DNA from: Mesomycoplasma ovipneumoniae ATCC 29419
GTDB lineage: Bacteria; Bacillota_I; Bacilli_A; Mycoplasmatales; Metamycoplasmataceae
Length of the DNA: 64,000 bases
Direction of reading: 5' to 3'
Assembly: GCF_028885435.1 (NCBI RefSeq)
Contig: NZ_CP118522.1
Location: 372,001 to 436,000, forward strand
Shown here: positions 1 through 10,900 of the stretch, piece after piece
How positions within the stretch are numbered: the stretch's first letter is position 1
Layout of the letters: every line of letters starts with the position of its first letter
The notes under the pieces: model-generated
Told to the model about the DNA's origin: nothing
The model's input: only the letters and a program-made list of their open reading frames with translations
Databases searched by the model: none
Program-made: the position numbers and the translations under genes

Positions 1-22
1 TTTTAGTTTGTTTTATTTGATT

Positions 23-50
23 AGTAGGTAGGTTTTTCTTTCGTGAGTGT
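23..50. repeat. 28-bp direct repeat, left copy
   Basis: The 28 bases here recur without a mismatch at 478-505. The two copies lie exactly outside the inverted ends of the 51-477 element, so they look like a target-site duplication. Versions of the same sequence also occur near 7800-7830 and, reversed, near 61620-61660, so the target itself was the tail of another transposon remnant. Confidence 0.8.
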
Positions 51-477
51 CCCGAGTTTCCCAGTTTCATAAGGTAATTTTAAGAAAGCATCTGGTTTTA
101 GGCAGTTTTTTAAGTTTTTTGGTAAAAGTTACTTACAATTTTTTTAGTGATTTATTAAGATATCAAAGTAAAAATCATACCTATTTCAAATATTCGGATC
201 ACTAGGAACACCATCTCGATTTTTAAATGTTATTTGCTGATCTAAAGTGTTAAATTCAACCCTTTGCCTTAATTTTTGCAACATCGTTACTAGACCAACT
301 TAGTTAATTTTTGTTTTTTCATAATTTATAATTATACCACAAAATTACTTAAAATGCTAGTAAATGATAGTAATAAAAATTAAGGTTTTAAAATCAAAAA
401 ACACCGATTTACCGATGTTTTTTCATATTTAGATTCACTAAAAAGCGAATTTTTGCCTTAAAACTGGGAAACTCGGG
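51..477. mobile_element. 427-bp transposase-less element with 17-bp inverted ends
   Basis: The element begins CCCGAGTTTCCCAGTTT and ends with its exact reverse complement. It has no transposase. Its right part (about 370-477) matches, reversed, the outer end of the IS256-type element at 63440-63566. Its left end matches the ends near 29270-29312 and 60955-61000. It therefore looks like a deletion derivative of a family found several times in the window. Bases 180-305 (- strand) hold a broken coding remnant with the motif DPNIWNRYDFYF, and a decayed version lies at 61470-61570. I do not recognise that protein. Long direct repeats are known for IS1634-type elements; the family assignment here is open. 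Confidence 0.7.
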
Positions 478-505
478 AGTAGGTAGGTTTTTCTTTCGTG
501 AGTGT
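478..505. repeat. 28-bp direct repeat, right copy
   Basis: Perfect second copy of bases 23-50, directly abutting the right inverted end of the 51-477 element. Confidence 0.8.
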
Positions 506-516
506 TAGATTAAAGT

Positions 517-551
517 CAAAAAAAGTCAACACCTTAGTGTTAACTTTTTTT
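517..551 (-). terminator. rho-independent terminator of the P97/P102-like operon
   Basis: The stem AAAAAAGT-AACAC pairs with GTGTT-ACTTTTTT around a short loop. On the minus strand the hairpin is followed by a T run, 46 bases beyond the stop codon at 597. The transposon copy near 61405-61425 carries a decayed version, so this terminator may have come with mobile DNA. Confidence 0.7.
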
Positions 552-596
552 GTCCTGGTTTATTGAGGATGCTTTTTATTTAAACTAATATAAATA

Positions 597-3500
597 TTAA
601 TTTTTAGTTTCATTAAGATCAAAGTATCTATCAATAAATAATTTATTAACTAATTCAGATTTGTCTTCGTTTTCGATTGATTCAAAAACTGCAGCTGATT
701 TAAGAAGAACCGCCCCACTAGTTCCAGACAATCCTGCTTCTGTTGCTAATTTACCTAAAATATAATATTTAATATCTGAAAATTTTAATGAAGAATCAAG
801 ATTTACAGTTTTTTTCACACTAAAAACAGGTTTATATGGATCGCTAGCTATTGATGAATAAAGAGTTAATTCCATTATTTTTTTGTCTTTTTCATCTGCG
901 TCTAATAGTCGAAAGACAACAAGTGAAGTCGCTAATTTGTTGTCAAGGAAATCGGAAACACCAGGAGTAAATGTATTTTTAGATTCACTAACTTTATCAA
1001 CAATATTTCTAGTGCCGAAGCGGTTGCGTTCTTGTCTTTCAGTTACAGTATCAACTAACGCTGTATGGTGATCGATTTTTTGCACATGATTAGGTTGTTT
1101 TGCAGTTTCATCACCTATTTGTGCTTCTAAATTATTAATTTTGTCTTTGTCATATTCGTAGCGTCTAATTTTGATTCCAAAGTCAATTTTTTGGTTATCA
1201 CCGTAAGAATAAGGTGAACCAGATTTATCTTCTTTTCAACCTTGAACTAAATAAAAAGGTGCTTGACTAGTTGAAAAGTTTTGGGCAGACTTAAATGCGA
1301 GAACAAATGTAGGGTTTTTAATATCATCTTTTTTTGAAGAAAAATCGAGTTTAAGACCGTCATGAGAAAGGAAAATACCGCCTTGAGACAAGTCTAAATA
1401 AGGTTTTAATTTTGACCTACGACCACTTGGAACAGGATTTTTTTGATCATCATAGTCTTTAAATTCAAGTTTTTGAGAATCAATTGACTTAATTGAGCTA
1501 ATTGGAATTTGATTTTCGTTTGGATTTGAGGTTTGATCTGTTGGGTTAGCGGCGGATCCGCTGTTTTCTGTAATTAATGACTCAGCATCAAGAAAGAAAT
1601 GTAATTTAGTTTCTTCTTGTAAAAATTCAAAAGGTTTATTATTTTTTAATACATCGGCAATTGGAATTTTTATTTCTTTTAATTTATCATCTCCAAGCCA
1701 AATACTAATAGAAAGAGCAAATTTTTCATTTTCAAATCCTGTATCAAGAATTATAGAGCTTGAATTTGGTAAATTAGATGCAAGTAGATTGTCAAAAAGT
1801 TCAGAAAGTAATTTTCCAGGACTTTGATTTGGTGCTGGATCTGCCTGTTTTTGCTCAGTTTTCTCTTCTTTTTTCTCTGTTTTTTCAGTTTCTTTTTGTT
1901 CTTCTTCTTCTTCGAAAGGAGTTGTAGTTGCTAAAGAAGATACATTAATTTTAGCTGGTGTTGGGTTAGTTTGTGATTTTGTCTGAGCAATAAAATCAAG
2001 AAGTTCAGAAAGTTGTTTAGTTTCTTCTTTAATCTTTGAAAGTTCGATTTTTTTATTTCTAATATGTTCAATTGTTTGGTCAATTGTTTTTGCAAAAACT
2101 GTTATTTTTTGGTCATCTTTAACCTTAAACTCTAAATTTTCAATTTTTAGACTACTTGATCCATCTGGATTTGTTTTTGTTATATTATCAAGTGCATTTT
2201 GGAAATAAGCCCCATAAACTTTATCGCTAATATTATAATTAAAATTGAAACTATACTCTAATTCATTATTAGAATTAAAATTTAGACCGCCAGGGAAAGT
2301 CTCACTTGATATAAAATTTCCATTAAGAGTTAATTTAAGTGGAATTACTTGTTTTTTAATTGGATCTTCTTGGTCTTCTTTTGAAAGTTCAATTTTTACT
2401 GGTTGAATTTTAAATTCAGAAATTTGGAAATTATTTAAAATTTCTGAAAAAGATTTTTTTAATTTTTCCTCACGAGTTTCAACTTTTGGAACTTCTGGTT
2501 TTGGAGTTTCTTCGGTTTTAGATTCTTGATTGTCTTTTGTTGAATCTTGGTCTGTTGATTCTGTAGGTTGAGTTTCTGTTGAATTTTCAGAATTTTCAGA
2601 ATTATCAGTAGTTTCTCCTTCACCTTCAGATGATGAATCTGCTTGTTGCTGAGTGATTTTTGAGTTGTCAGTTAAAGTTGAAACACTTATAGGTTGAGGT
2701 GAAGCCGGGGATGCAGCATCAGAATCAGAACTTGCAGCATCAGGAGTAGAACTTTCAGGAACAGTTTGACTTGGAGATTCAGGTTTTTTAAATCAAAAAT
2801 CAAGACTAGATGGTTGGTTGTCTTTGAAAATTGAATGATTTTTTGCTGAATCAGGCAAAGGTTTTGAAATTAAATCTAGTGGAGTTAAATTTGAAGAAGC
2901 TAAAAATTTAGCAATTTCATCGTTAAAAGTGTAGTTATCTTTGAAAATTTGGGCAAATTTAGAAGCATAATTTTCGTTAATAGTTGATAAATTTTTAAAT
3001 TCTAAAGCAATTTTAGATTTCTTTTTAGAATATTTTTCAACCAAGGAAAGATCTAAATTTGCTTGACCAGTTGCATCATCAACTTTTGAAAAAAATAGTT
3101 TGCTATCTTTTAAATTAGGTTCTACATCAAAAGCTAAAGGCAAAATCAAATCATTTGTTTGCTTATTAAAAAAGGAAATACTCCCAAATTCAGCAATAGT
3201 TTTTAATAATGCTTGTTGATCAGAGTTTGATTTTTTGTTTTGAATAAATTTAGAATTAAACAAAATTGCAATTTCACTAGCAGTTTTATCTTTAATCAAT
3301 TCATCATTAACGAGTTCAAGAACAACATTTACATTATCAGGATCAATTTCGGAATTTTTAACATGAGAGCTAAATTTTAGGTCAAATTTAACATTATAAT
3401 TAATATTTTGTGCTGGATTTTGGACATTAATTGCTAAATTAGATAGCGTATTATTTTCAATTTTTAAATCTTTTTTGTCTTTTGGAGCAAGTAATTTAAA

Positions 3501-3854
3501 ACTAAATCCAGCGAATTTATCTTCCAAAGGCTTAAAATCAACTAGCGAATTTAGATCAAAATTATAAGTTTTGTCATAAAATAAGTCAACTGCGTTTTTG
3601 GCTGTTAAAGTATCAGCAAATTGTGCTTTTAAATTTAGTTGACTAACAGATTGTAAAATTTCTTGTTGATTTTGACTGTTTTGAGCAAAAGATTTTGCTT
3701 CTGATTTTTGATCAGAATATTTTAAAAGTTGTTCGGATTGATTTGCATAATAAGCATTTTTTCCAATTGGAACGGCAATTCCAATACTAATAATTGTGCT
3801 TAGAAAAACAACCGAAGATGCAATAAGTAAATTTTTTCGTTTAATAATTTTCAT
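597..3854 (-). CDS. P102-like surface protein (adhesin family)
   Basis: A 1,085-residue protein, continuous only with TGA as Trp. An N-terminal signal anchor (IASSVVFLSTIISIGIAVPI, about residues 10-29) follows a Lys/Arg-rich start. The body is Asn/Lys/Asp-rich, as in mycoplasma surface proteins. A Ser/Glu/Thr-rich low-complexity stretch covers about residues 360-450 and an acidic Glu/Lys run about residues 645-675. It lies 27 bases behind the larger P97-like gene, and its start has a GGAAGG ribosome site. Known family context: P97/P102 gene pairs (and LppS/LppT of M. conjunctivae) encode cilium-binding, proteolytically processed surface proteins arranged this way. Membership is inferred from architecture and order, not from an alignment. 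It could be an unrelated large surface protein. Confidence 0.6.
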
Positions 3855-3881
3855 AATAAACCTTCCATTTTAAGAATAATT

Positions 3882-6800
3882 TTATGAATTTAGCAATGAT
3901 TTATCAGTTTTATATACAAAAAATTTCAATTTCTTAGTTGAAAATTCATTCGGGTTTTTCTTGTTATGTACATAAAAATGAAGAACTTTAATTGTATCTA
4001 TTCCTGGATAATTTTCATAAATACCTGCAAGTTTACCAGTAGAATTTGGGGTTTGTGGAGCTGGGGTTTGTGTTTTTGGTGCTAGTTCTGGCGCTGGTGT
4101 AGGTTCTGCTGGAGCTGGCACAGGTGCCGCTGGTGGTGTCGGTGCAGGAGCAGGAGGTGTTGCTGGTGCTGGAGCTGGTGGTTCTGATACCGTTGTTGGT
4201 TCAGATGTTTCTGTTGCTACTTGTTCAGTTGGCTCTACCATTTCCACCGGTTTCTTAACAACATCTTTTTTAACAGCCAAACCTAATTCTGGATAGTGCA
4301 AACTAAAATAAGAATACATCGGGAATTTTTTAATTACTTCTGTGATATCAACATAATCTTCTTTATCACCAACAAGTCGATTAATATTTGTCCAAAGATC
4401 ATTAAAATCATCATTACTTAAATAAGTTGGAAGAGTCCCGCTACGGAAATTATCAACAAAATTATTTAGTTTTTCAATGCTTTCAGGAATAATTATTCCG
4501 TCTTTGTTAGTTGAAATTGTAATTTCTTTTGGCTGTGTTTTAAAAATTACTGAAAGAATTTTTCCATTTTGATCAACTGGACCAACTTCATATCAATATT
4601 TAAGGTTTACTTTTGATTCTTGTTGAGCTACTTTTGTAGGTATAGGCTGAGAATCGCTAGGTTGAGCAGCACTTACCGGTTGATTTACGCGCACAAAATT
4701 AAAACCTGACATAGTACTTCGCGGTGAACCCTCATCATCAAATTGAGTTGTTGCTGCTTTTGGGTGCGCAATTTCAAAATTTATTTTATAGTCAAAATTA
4801 TTACCTAAAGATTCAGATAAAAGTCCGGTTTTGTTAGAATAAATATTTTGGTAAAAAGCGACAATAAAATCTGTTAGTGTTTTAATTGGTGAGCGGTATT
4901 GTTCGCCAAGAGTTGGGTCAATTTCTTGAATTTTACTTGATTCAGATCTTATTTGGCCAACATAATAATCAACGCCGATAGTATTTTGTTCATTTTGAAC
5001 CATTAAATCAATAATATTTTTAAGTCTTGGGTGAAGATAAAAACTATAAGGCATGCGACCTTTTTCAGCTCAGTAATTATTATTGATTGAAAATAGTCAA
5101 ATATCTTTTTGTGCTTGTCTATCTTTTTCTTGTAAAAAGTTATTTCAACCTGATTTGTTTTCGATTTTAATTTTTGCCAGCTCTTTAAATAAATTTGTAC
5201 TGTCAAGATTTTCAGGTCAAGTCTGGGCTGAGTCAATTAATTTTAGTCCTTTTAGTCAGTCAAAAAAATATTTAACAACAAAATTAATATCTTTTTGGGC
5301 TAAGGCTGAATAAAATCTTAACATTTCCTCAGAAGATTGGAAAACTGGCGATAAGACATTAACAATTCCAGCAACTTCTTCTGGATATGTGAAAGTTCAC
5401 CTTGAACGCTCAATTAATTGATCAACTGGAATAACATCATATTTTTCAACTAAAAGTTTTAATTTTTCTTCGTCAAATTTAACGCCATAATAATGCGGAT
5501 TTTCTAAAATATTTTTTAGTTTGCCAAAGTCACCTGAATTTACAAGTTTTTCAATTTCTTCTTTTGGCACAGGATTTTGCTCTGAAATTTGGGCATCTTT
5601 TTGGTTAAATTCAAAGTTTGTAGCCTTAGCTTTTGAAATTAAATCAGGCATATTTTTAACTAAAACTGAATAGTCGCCAACATTTTGAACAAACGGTTTT
5701 TGGGCGATAATTTCGTTTTTATCATTATAAATTTGAATATTTCCGTGAAATTGAATTATGATCTTATTGTTTTGATAGACAAATTGGGTCTTTTCAGGAT
5801 CAACGCTAAAATCAATTTTTATTTTCGAAAAAAGATCAGAATTTTTTAGCCGAGAAATGTAATTTTTTAACTTTATTTTTGACAGCAACGGAACATTAGA
5901 AACTTGGTTTAATAAGTTTCTGTAAAATGCTTGTTTTTCTTGATAAGAAGGAAAAACTTGATTTTTTAGATAGTTTAGCAATTCTCAACTTGTGATTTTT
6001 TGGCTGTTTTGTTCATGAATATCACTAAAATTAGTTAAATCATTATCAGAAAAAGGTGATAATTCAATGTCATTTGCAAGGCTACCATCTAAAAATGTAT
6101 CTGAAAAATCAAGATCTACTGCAAAATTGAAGTTTGGACTCGATTTTAAATCTTGATTGCTATGTTTAGCAAAATCGGCTGAAAATTTTGCTAAAAAATA
6201 GACACGATAAATGTTTTTTAAAGGCGTTTTGCTAAGATAAGCATTTTTGAGAACCGGTTCTTGGATAAGTTCGATTGAATATTTACCTTTGGCAAAATTA
6301 TCATCATCGACAAATTTATTAATTTTATTTTTTAATAAATTTGTGATTGTTGACTCAAGATTGAAATATTGGCTAATAATTTTAGAAGCCTCAAGTGCCG
6401 ATTTTGCCGAGTTTACTTTGTCTAAAAATTCGCTAACTGGGGTTAGTTTTGCAATCTCTCTTGTTGGTGACTTATCAAATTCAGAGATAAAATAAGGTCT
6501 TAATTTTGATAGTTCGGCTTTTGCTAAACTTGTAAAATTGCTCAGTGAGGAATTAGACAGACTTGTAACAGGATTATAAGCAACTGTTGCACTGTGAAGA
6601 TCAGAATTTGCAACTTTGCCATCATCTAAGTTTTGTAAAACCCGTCAATAAATTTTAAATGACTGTTCTTGATCAAGCGCTTCGATATCTGCAATATTTA
6701 ATTTGAATTTTTGTCATTGAAAATCATTTTGAAAATCAACAATTTCGAAATTGGAGTTAGAATTTTCTGCATAAAAATCAAAAAAATCGGTTAAATTAAT

Positions 6801-7076
6801 CCCCGATTTTTTTGTGCCATTAGATTCAAATAATTTGCTTTTTAAACTAAAATAATCTGCATTATTTTCAACAACATCACTTTTTAGACTTATAGAACTA
6901 ATTGAATTAGCTTGTTTTTGAACATCAAATAAAGGATCTTTGGTTACAGAAAGATTTGAAACAAGCCCAACTGGAATTCCAATAATTAGACCTGAGGCAA
7001 TAAGACTTGAGCCGATTGTTAAAATCAATCTTTTTTTCCGTAATGCGACATTTGCCTTCCTATGTTCTTGATTCAT
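3882..7076 (-). CDS. P97/LppS-like surface adhesin with Pro/Ala-rich C-terminal repeat
   Basis: A 1,064-residue protein. The start at 7076 is preferred over the in-frame ATG 14 codons upstream because GGAGGT sits just before it. Residues 1-13 are basic (NQEHRKANVALRKKR), then one hydrophobic anchor (LTIGSSLIASGLIIGIPVGL). No lipobox is visible. Residues 966-1010 form a Pro/Ala/Thr-rich tract (PAPAPATPP, APAEPTPAPE), in the place where P97 proteins carry R1-type repeats and LppS/P146 proteins carry Pro/Gln repeats. A folded tail follows (YENYPGIDTIKVLHFYV). It is the first gene of a pair with the P102-like gene 27 bases downstream. Family knowledge suggests host-cilium or matrix binding; function here is inferred. 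Upstream DNA holds a T17 run (minus strand) and a small hairpin that could affect expression. Confidence 0.6.
4047..4181 (-). repeat. Pro/Ala-rich coding repeat in the P97-like gene
   Basis: About 45 codons of degenerate PAP/TPP units near the C-terminus, encoded by a GGTGCTGG-like nucleotide repeat. Such coding repeats in adhesins of this group commonly vary in copy number. No variation can be seen from one sequence. Confidence 0.7.
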
Positions 7077-7184
7077 TTTCACCTCCATTTGGATTTTGTA
7101 TAAAATAAATAATACCACGCCATCTCTGCATGGTTATTTCTAGAATAATAGTTTTGCTAGCTACATATTTAATTTTACCAAAAC

Positions 7185-7375
7185 AAAAAAAAAAAAAAAA
7201 AGTAAAAAACCTAATAAATTAGTAAAAAAATTCAGTTATAATTAGACTAACTAAGAATAATTTAATAAATTTTTGATATTGGATTAAGAGGCTTATCCAT
7301 GTTTTTTGCCTAAAAAATCAGATAATGCAAATTTTGAACTATGCTTTAAACACGGTAGAATGCATTAAAATTAAC
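7185..7375 (+). mobile_element. diverged transposon-leader copy
   Basis: A 17-A run (7185-7201), then a TATAAT box near 7237, AAGAATAA, a weak ribosome site and an ATG, in the same order as the leader copies starting at 7384, 28880, 40431 and (reversed) 63430. Sequence similarity fades after about 190 bases. It is an older, degraded first half placed in tandem before the better copy. No coding sequence. Confidence 0.6.
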
Positions 7376-7383
7376 CTTTTGCG

Positions 7384-7885
7384 AAAAAAAAAAAAAAAAA
7401 TGCTTGGTCTAAAAAAATTTCTGTTATAATTACACTCACTAAGAATAGTTAATAAATTTTGAAATAAGAATTAAGGGGGGGGTCAAGGATGTTTTTGTCA
7501 TAAAAAAATCAGACATTGCGAATTATCCATTATGTTTTTAAATATAATGGAATGCCTTAAATTTGACCGTTTAGAAATCTACAAATTTATGGCTTTTAGT
7601 TATTGTTCTTTCAAAACTTCATATATTTTTTTAGGCTCAATGTAAATAAAAACGAGTTTTCTTTTTACATTGAGTTTAAATAGTAGTTGTATTTTTTTTA
7701 TGATTTTTGTTATTGCTTTAAACTAAAAAAGTAGTTTAAAAATTTCATAATTTTGCTTTTTAAGTTAAAATTTTAGCTTTTTTAGTTTGCTTTATTTGAT
7801 TATTAATAAGTAGATTTTTCTTTCGTGAGCCTTAGATTTAAATTCAGTGTTTTTGCCTTGATAGTTATTTTTAATGGAAAATTAC
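7384..7885 (+). mobile_element. transposase-less transposon leader plus 3' flank
   Basis: A 17-A run (7384-7400), then TGCTTGGTC (a -35 region), TTATAAT (-10), a GGGGGGGG ribosome site and a mini-cistron (MFLS, stop). A near-perfect hairpin at 7636-7673 has the arms CTCAATGTAAA and TTTACATTGAG. From about 7730 to 7880 it matches the region beyond the stop codon of the IS256-type transposase (61600-61745, reversed). The copy thus joins the 5' leader to the 3' flank with the transposase gene missing. Confidence 0.7.
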
Positions 7886-7913
7886 AAATTAACTATTAAA
7901 AAAAAGTAAATAA

Positions 7914-7938
7914 AAAACTTGGGAAGACCCCAAGTTTT
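7914..7938 (-). terminator. terminator of the giant permease gene
   Basis: Perfect 10-bp stem AAAACTTGGG/CCCAAGTTTT with a five-base loop. On the minus strand it is followed by TTTTTTATTTACTTTTTTTT, 54 bases after the stop codon at 7992. T runs on both sides mean it could also stop transcription leaving the transposon leader. Confidence 0.85.
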
Positions 7939-7991
7939 TAGATTATTTTTGACTTATGTTTTAATTAAAACAAATCAGTAATAAATGAAAA

Positions 7992-10900
7992 TTAATTTTG
8001 TTCTTTAATTACATAAACAGATTTACGGTTTGTTAAGAAGCGTCAGAGAATTCCAAGCACACCAAAGAAAATTACACTAATTATTAATAGCGCACCAAAG
8101 AAGACAGGAACTGATATTGCCAAAGCAAGGAAAATTGAGTTTGAAGCAAGAATGTACGAGCTAAATATTCCCATTCCCAACATTGCAAAAGGAACGCTTA
8201 TTAGAGTTGCTATAATTAAAATTGGGAGATAAATGCTATAGAAAAGTCTTAATTTTGTTCGATTTGAATAGCCAAGAACGTCTAGAATTGCAATGTTTTC
8301 TTGGTTTTCATTAATGATTGAAGAAGCAATAATTATTAAAATAATTAAGGAAACCGCTAGGAAAATAATGACAACAATATTAATTCCGGCTCCAAAAAGA
8401 TTAGCAAAGTTAGAAATAAAGTTTGTTTCAATATTTTTAGCCTCAACACCTTGGGGGGCGATTTGGTAAATTGTATTACCATAAATTTCGTTGAAATTTT
8501 TGAGCGCCTGTTTAATTGAAGAAAGGTTTTGGTTGACAAAGGTTTGGTTAGAGAGCGATGCAAAATCTAAGTTTGAATTTTGGTTAATTCAGGTTGCATT
8601 TTGTTGCTGATTTTTGAGGTTAATAATTTTTAAAATTTCTTCTTTTGAATAACCAGCAAGTTGTAAAGCACCTTTGTTTTGGTCTTGTTCGTTTTCACTA
8701 AAACCAAAAATGTTAGCAAAAAAACCAATTGTATCATCTTGATTTAGTGAATCAACTTTAATCTCTGAACTACCTGCTCAGTATCCAGAAGGTGAGTACA
8801 AAGTAAAGGAATTAGTAATTTGCTCAATATCAGGCGAAGCGAGAATTAATCCGTTAAATGGTTTTAAATTATAAAATTCTAAGGCTAAATCAAAAATATC
8901 AAGACCAAGAAGTTTATTTGCAACGTCCTGTGAGGTAATTAATTCTGAATTTATATAAGTATCAGAAATACCAATTATTTTAAATTTAGCTGTTTTTTGT
9001 GGAATATCACGAATTTTTGCTAAATAACGGTCAACAGTGTTAATAATTGGCATTTCAATTATTGAATTTAGTCCTAAATTGTGTTTTTTGGCAAAAACGT
9101 GGTTGACAACTAAAGGATAAATATCATTTTCAATTTTGAAATCATTAATGGCTTTGAGTAAATCTTGGTTTGATTCATCTTTGATTTCAATTATTGGGTT
9201 ATTTTGACTTTGGGTATTATAACCATAAATTTTAAGACCATTTTCAACTGAAGATCCGTCATTATAAGAAGTGTCAATGTAAGTATAGACTTGATTTTGT
9301 GGAACATTTTCAGCATTAGGGCTTAGAGAAATTCCACCAAAGGAAACGGTAAAGTCTTTTTCAACATTTGGGTTCAAATATGACTCGACTAAAAATTTCC
9401 GGTATTCATCACGATTTTGGACTTGACCAAAAATTGAAACTTCGTGCGCCAGGTAGTCGTTCTTTGCAGGATCAAATTTAAAGTACCAAAATCTACCTAA
9501 ATTAACATTCCCCGGATCGGCTAAATATTTAAAATATGGTTGTTTGTTAGCGATTTTTTCTTCAATATTTTGTGATTGTTCCATTTGGTGAACAACTTTG
9601 TTGGAAATTGAAAAAATATTATTTCTTAATGATTCAGGAAGATTTGAAAGAACAATATCAAAAATTGAAAGGTTATTTGTTTCACTAATTTTAATATTTA
9701 GTCCTGATCGAGAAAGAACAACCGGATTTTTTGAGTTAATATTTATCTCGCCATTTTGGTTGGTATCACCAAAAACTGAAGGATTTCCTGGACGGAAGTA
9801 ATTTGGCGAATTAGTGTTAATCTCTGAACCTGATCCAATTGGAACATATAAGTTTTTCTCAAGATTTTTTGGATTATAAACTACTAACGGTCCACCTTCA
9901 CGCGTTGGACTAAAGAGATTTAATTTGTATGTATAATGACGATTTGAGTAAGTTTTTGTAATTGTGTTTTGGAAAATATTATGGGAAGAGAGTGAAAAAA
10001 TTAGCGCAAATTGGACAATAATAATTGCAATTACTAGTGAGATAATTTTTCAAGTTGAATTAATAACAAGTGAAATTGAAAATTTGTTGACAATTTTGGT
10101 TTTTCGAAATAGTTTTGCCACTCCTTGGGCGAATTTTGAAGTGTTAATTTCAGTAATTCCTGATAATAATTGGTTTGGTTTTTGTTTTAAGTTTCAAAGA
10201 ATTACTAAATAAATTAGTCCGCTGATTGCCAAAAATGGAACTACAAAAGAAAATACAAATGAAATTGGCTCAAAACTATAAAGATTTACATCAAATTCTC
10301 AAAATTGTGAAATCAAGCCAACAAGTGGAATTTTGACAAAAAATCCAACTAGATAGCCAAGAAATCCACCGATAAATGAAATTAATAAACCAATTGAGAG
10401 GAATGAAGAAGCAATTTCAAAGAGTGTATATCCTTGAGCCCGAAGAATTCCAAGCACTTTATTGTTTGTTGAAATATAACGTTTGATAATAAAGGCAACA
10501 GCAAAAAGTACTAGAATTGATAAAAATAAAGTTATATAAATATTAATTGATGAAAAAGTAGAAATTATATTTGTTCCAACTGAAATCCGCAATGACCTTT
10601 CGGGATTTAAAAAGTCAATTTCATTAGCGCTAAATGTTCGCTGGAGACGATTTAGGGCAAAATTTTTGGCAATTAAGTCATCAGTATCTTGCTTGAATTT
10701 TTCCAGATCACCTTCTGGTTTTAACTTAATTAACAAGTAATTTTTTACTGGATTTGAACGGAATGAAAAGCGAGCCTTATCAAATCCGAATTTATTTACA
10801 TATGCTAAGGCTTGATTTGTCGGGTCAAGTTTAATATTTTTTTCGTCAATAACTGGATATAAATAATCAACACTAAAATCAGAACCGACAATTATATATT

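Noticed and set aside
883-1071. Plus-strand ORF opposite the P102-like gene
   Set aside because: Shadow of the minus-strand coding frame; no ribosome site and composition follows the real gene.
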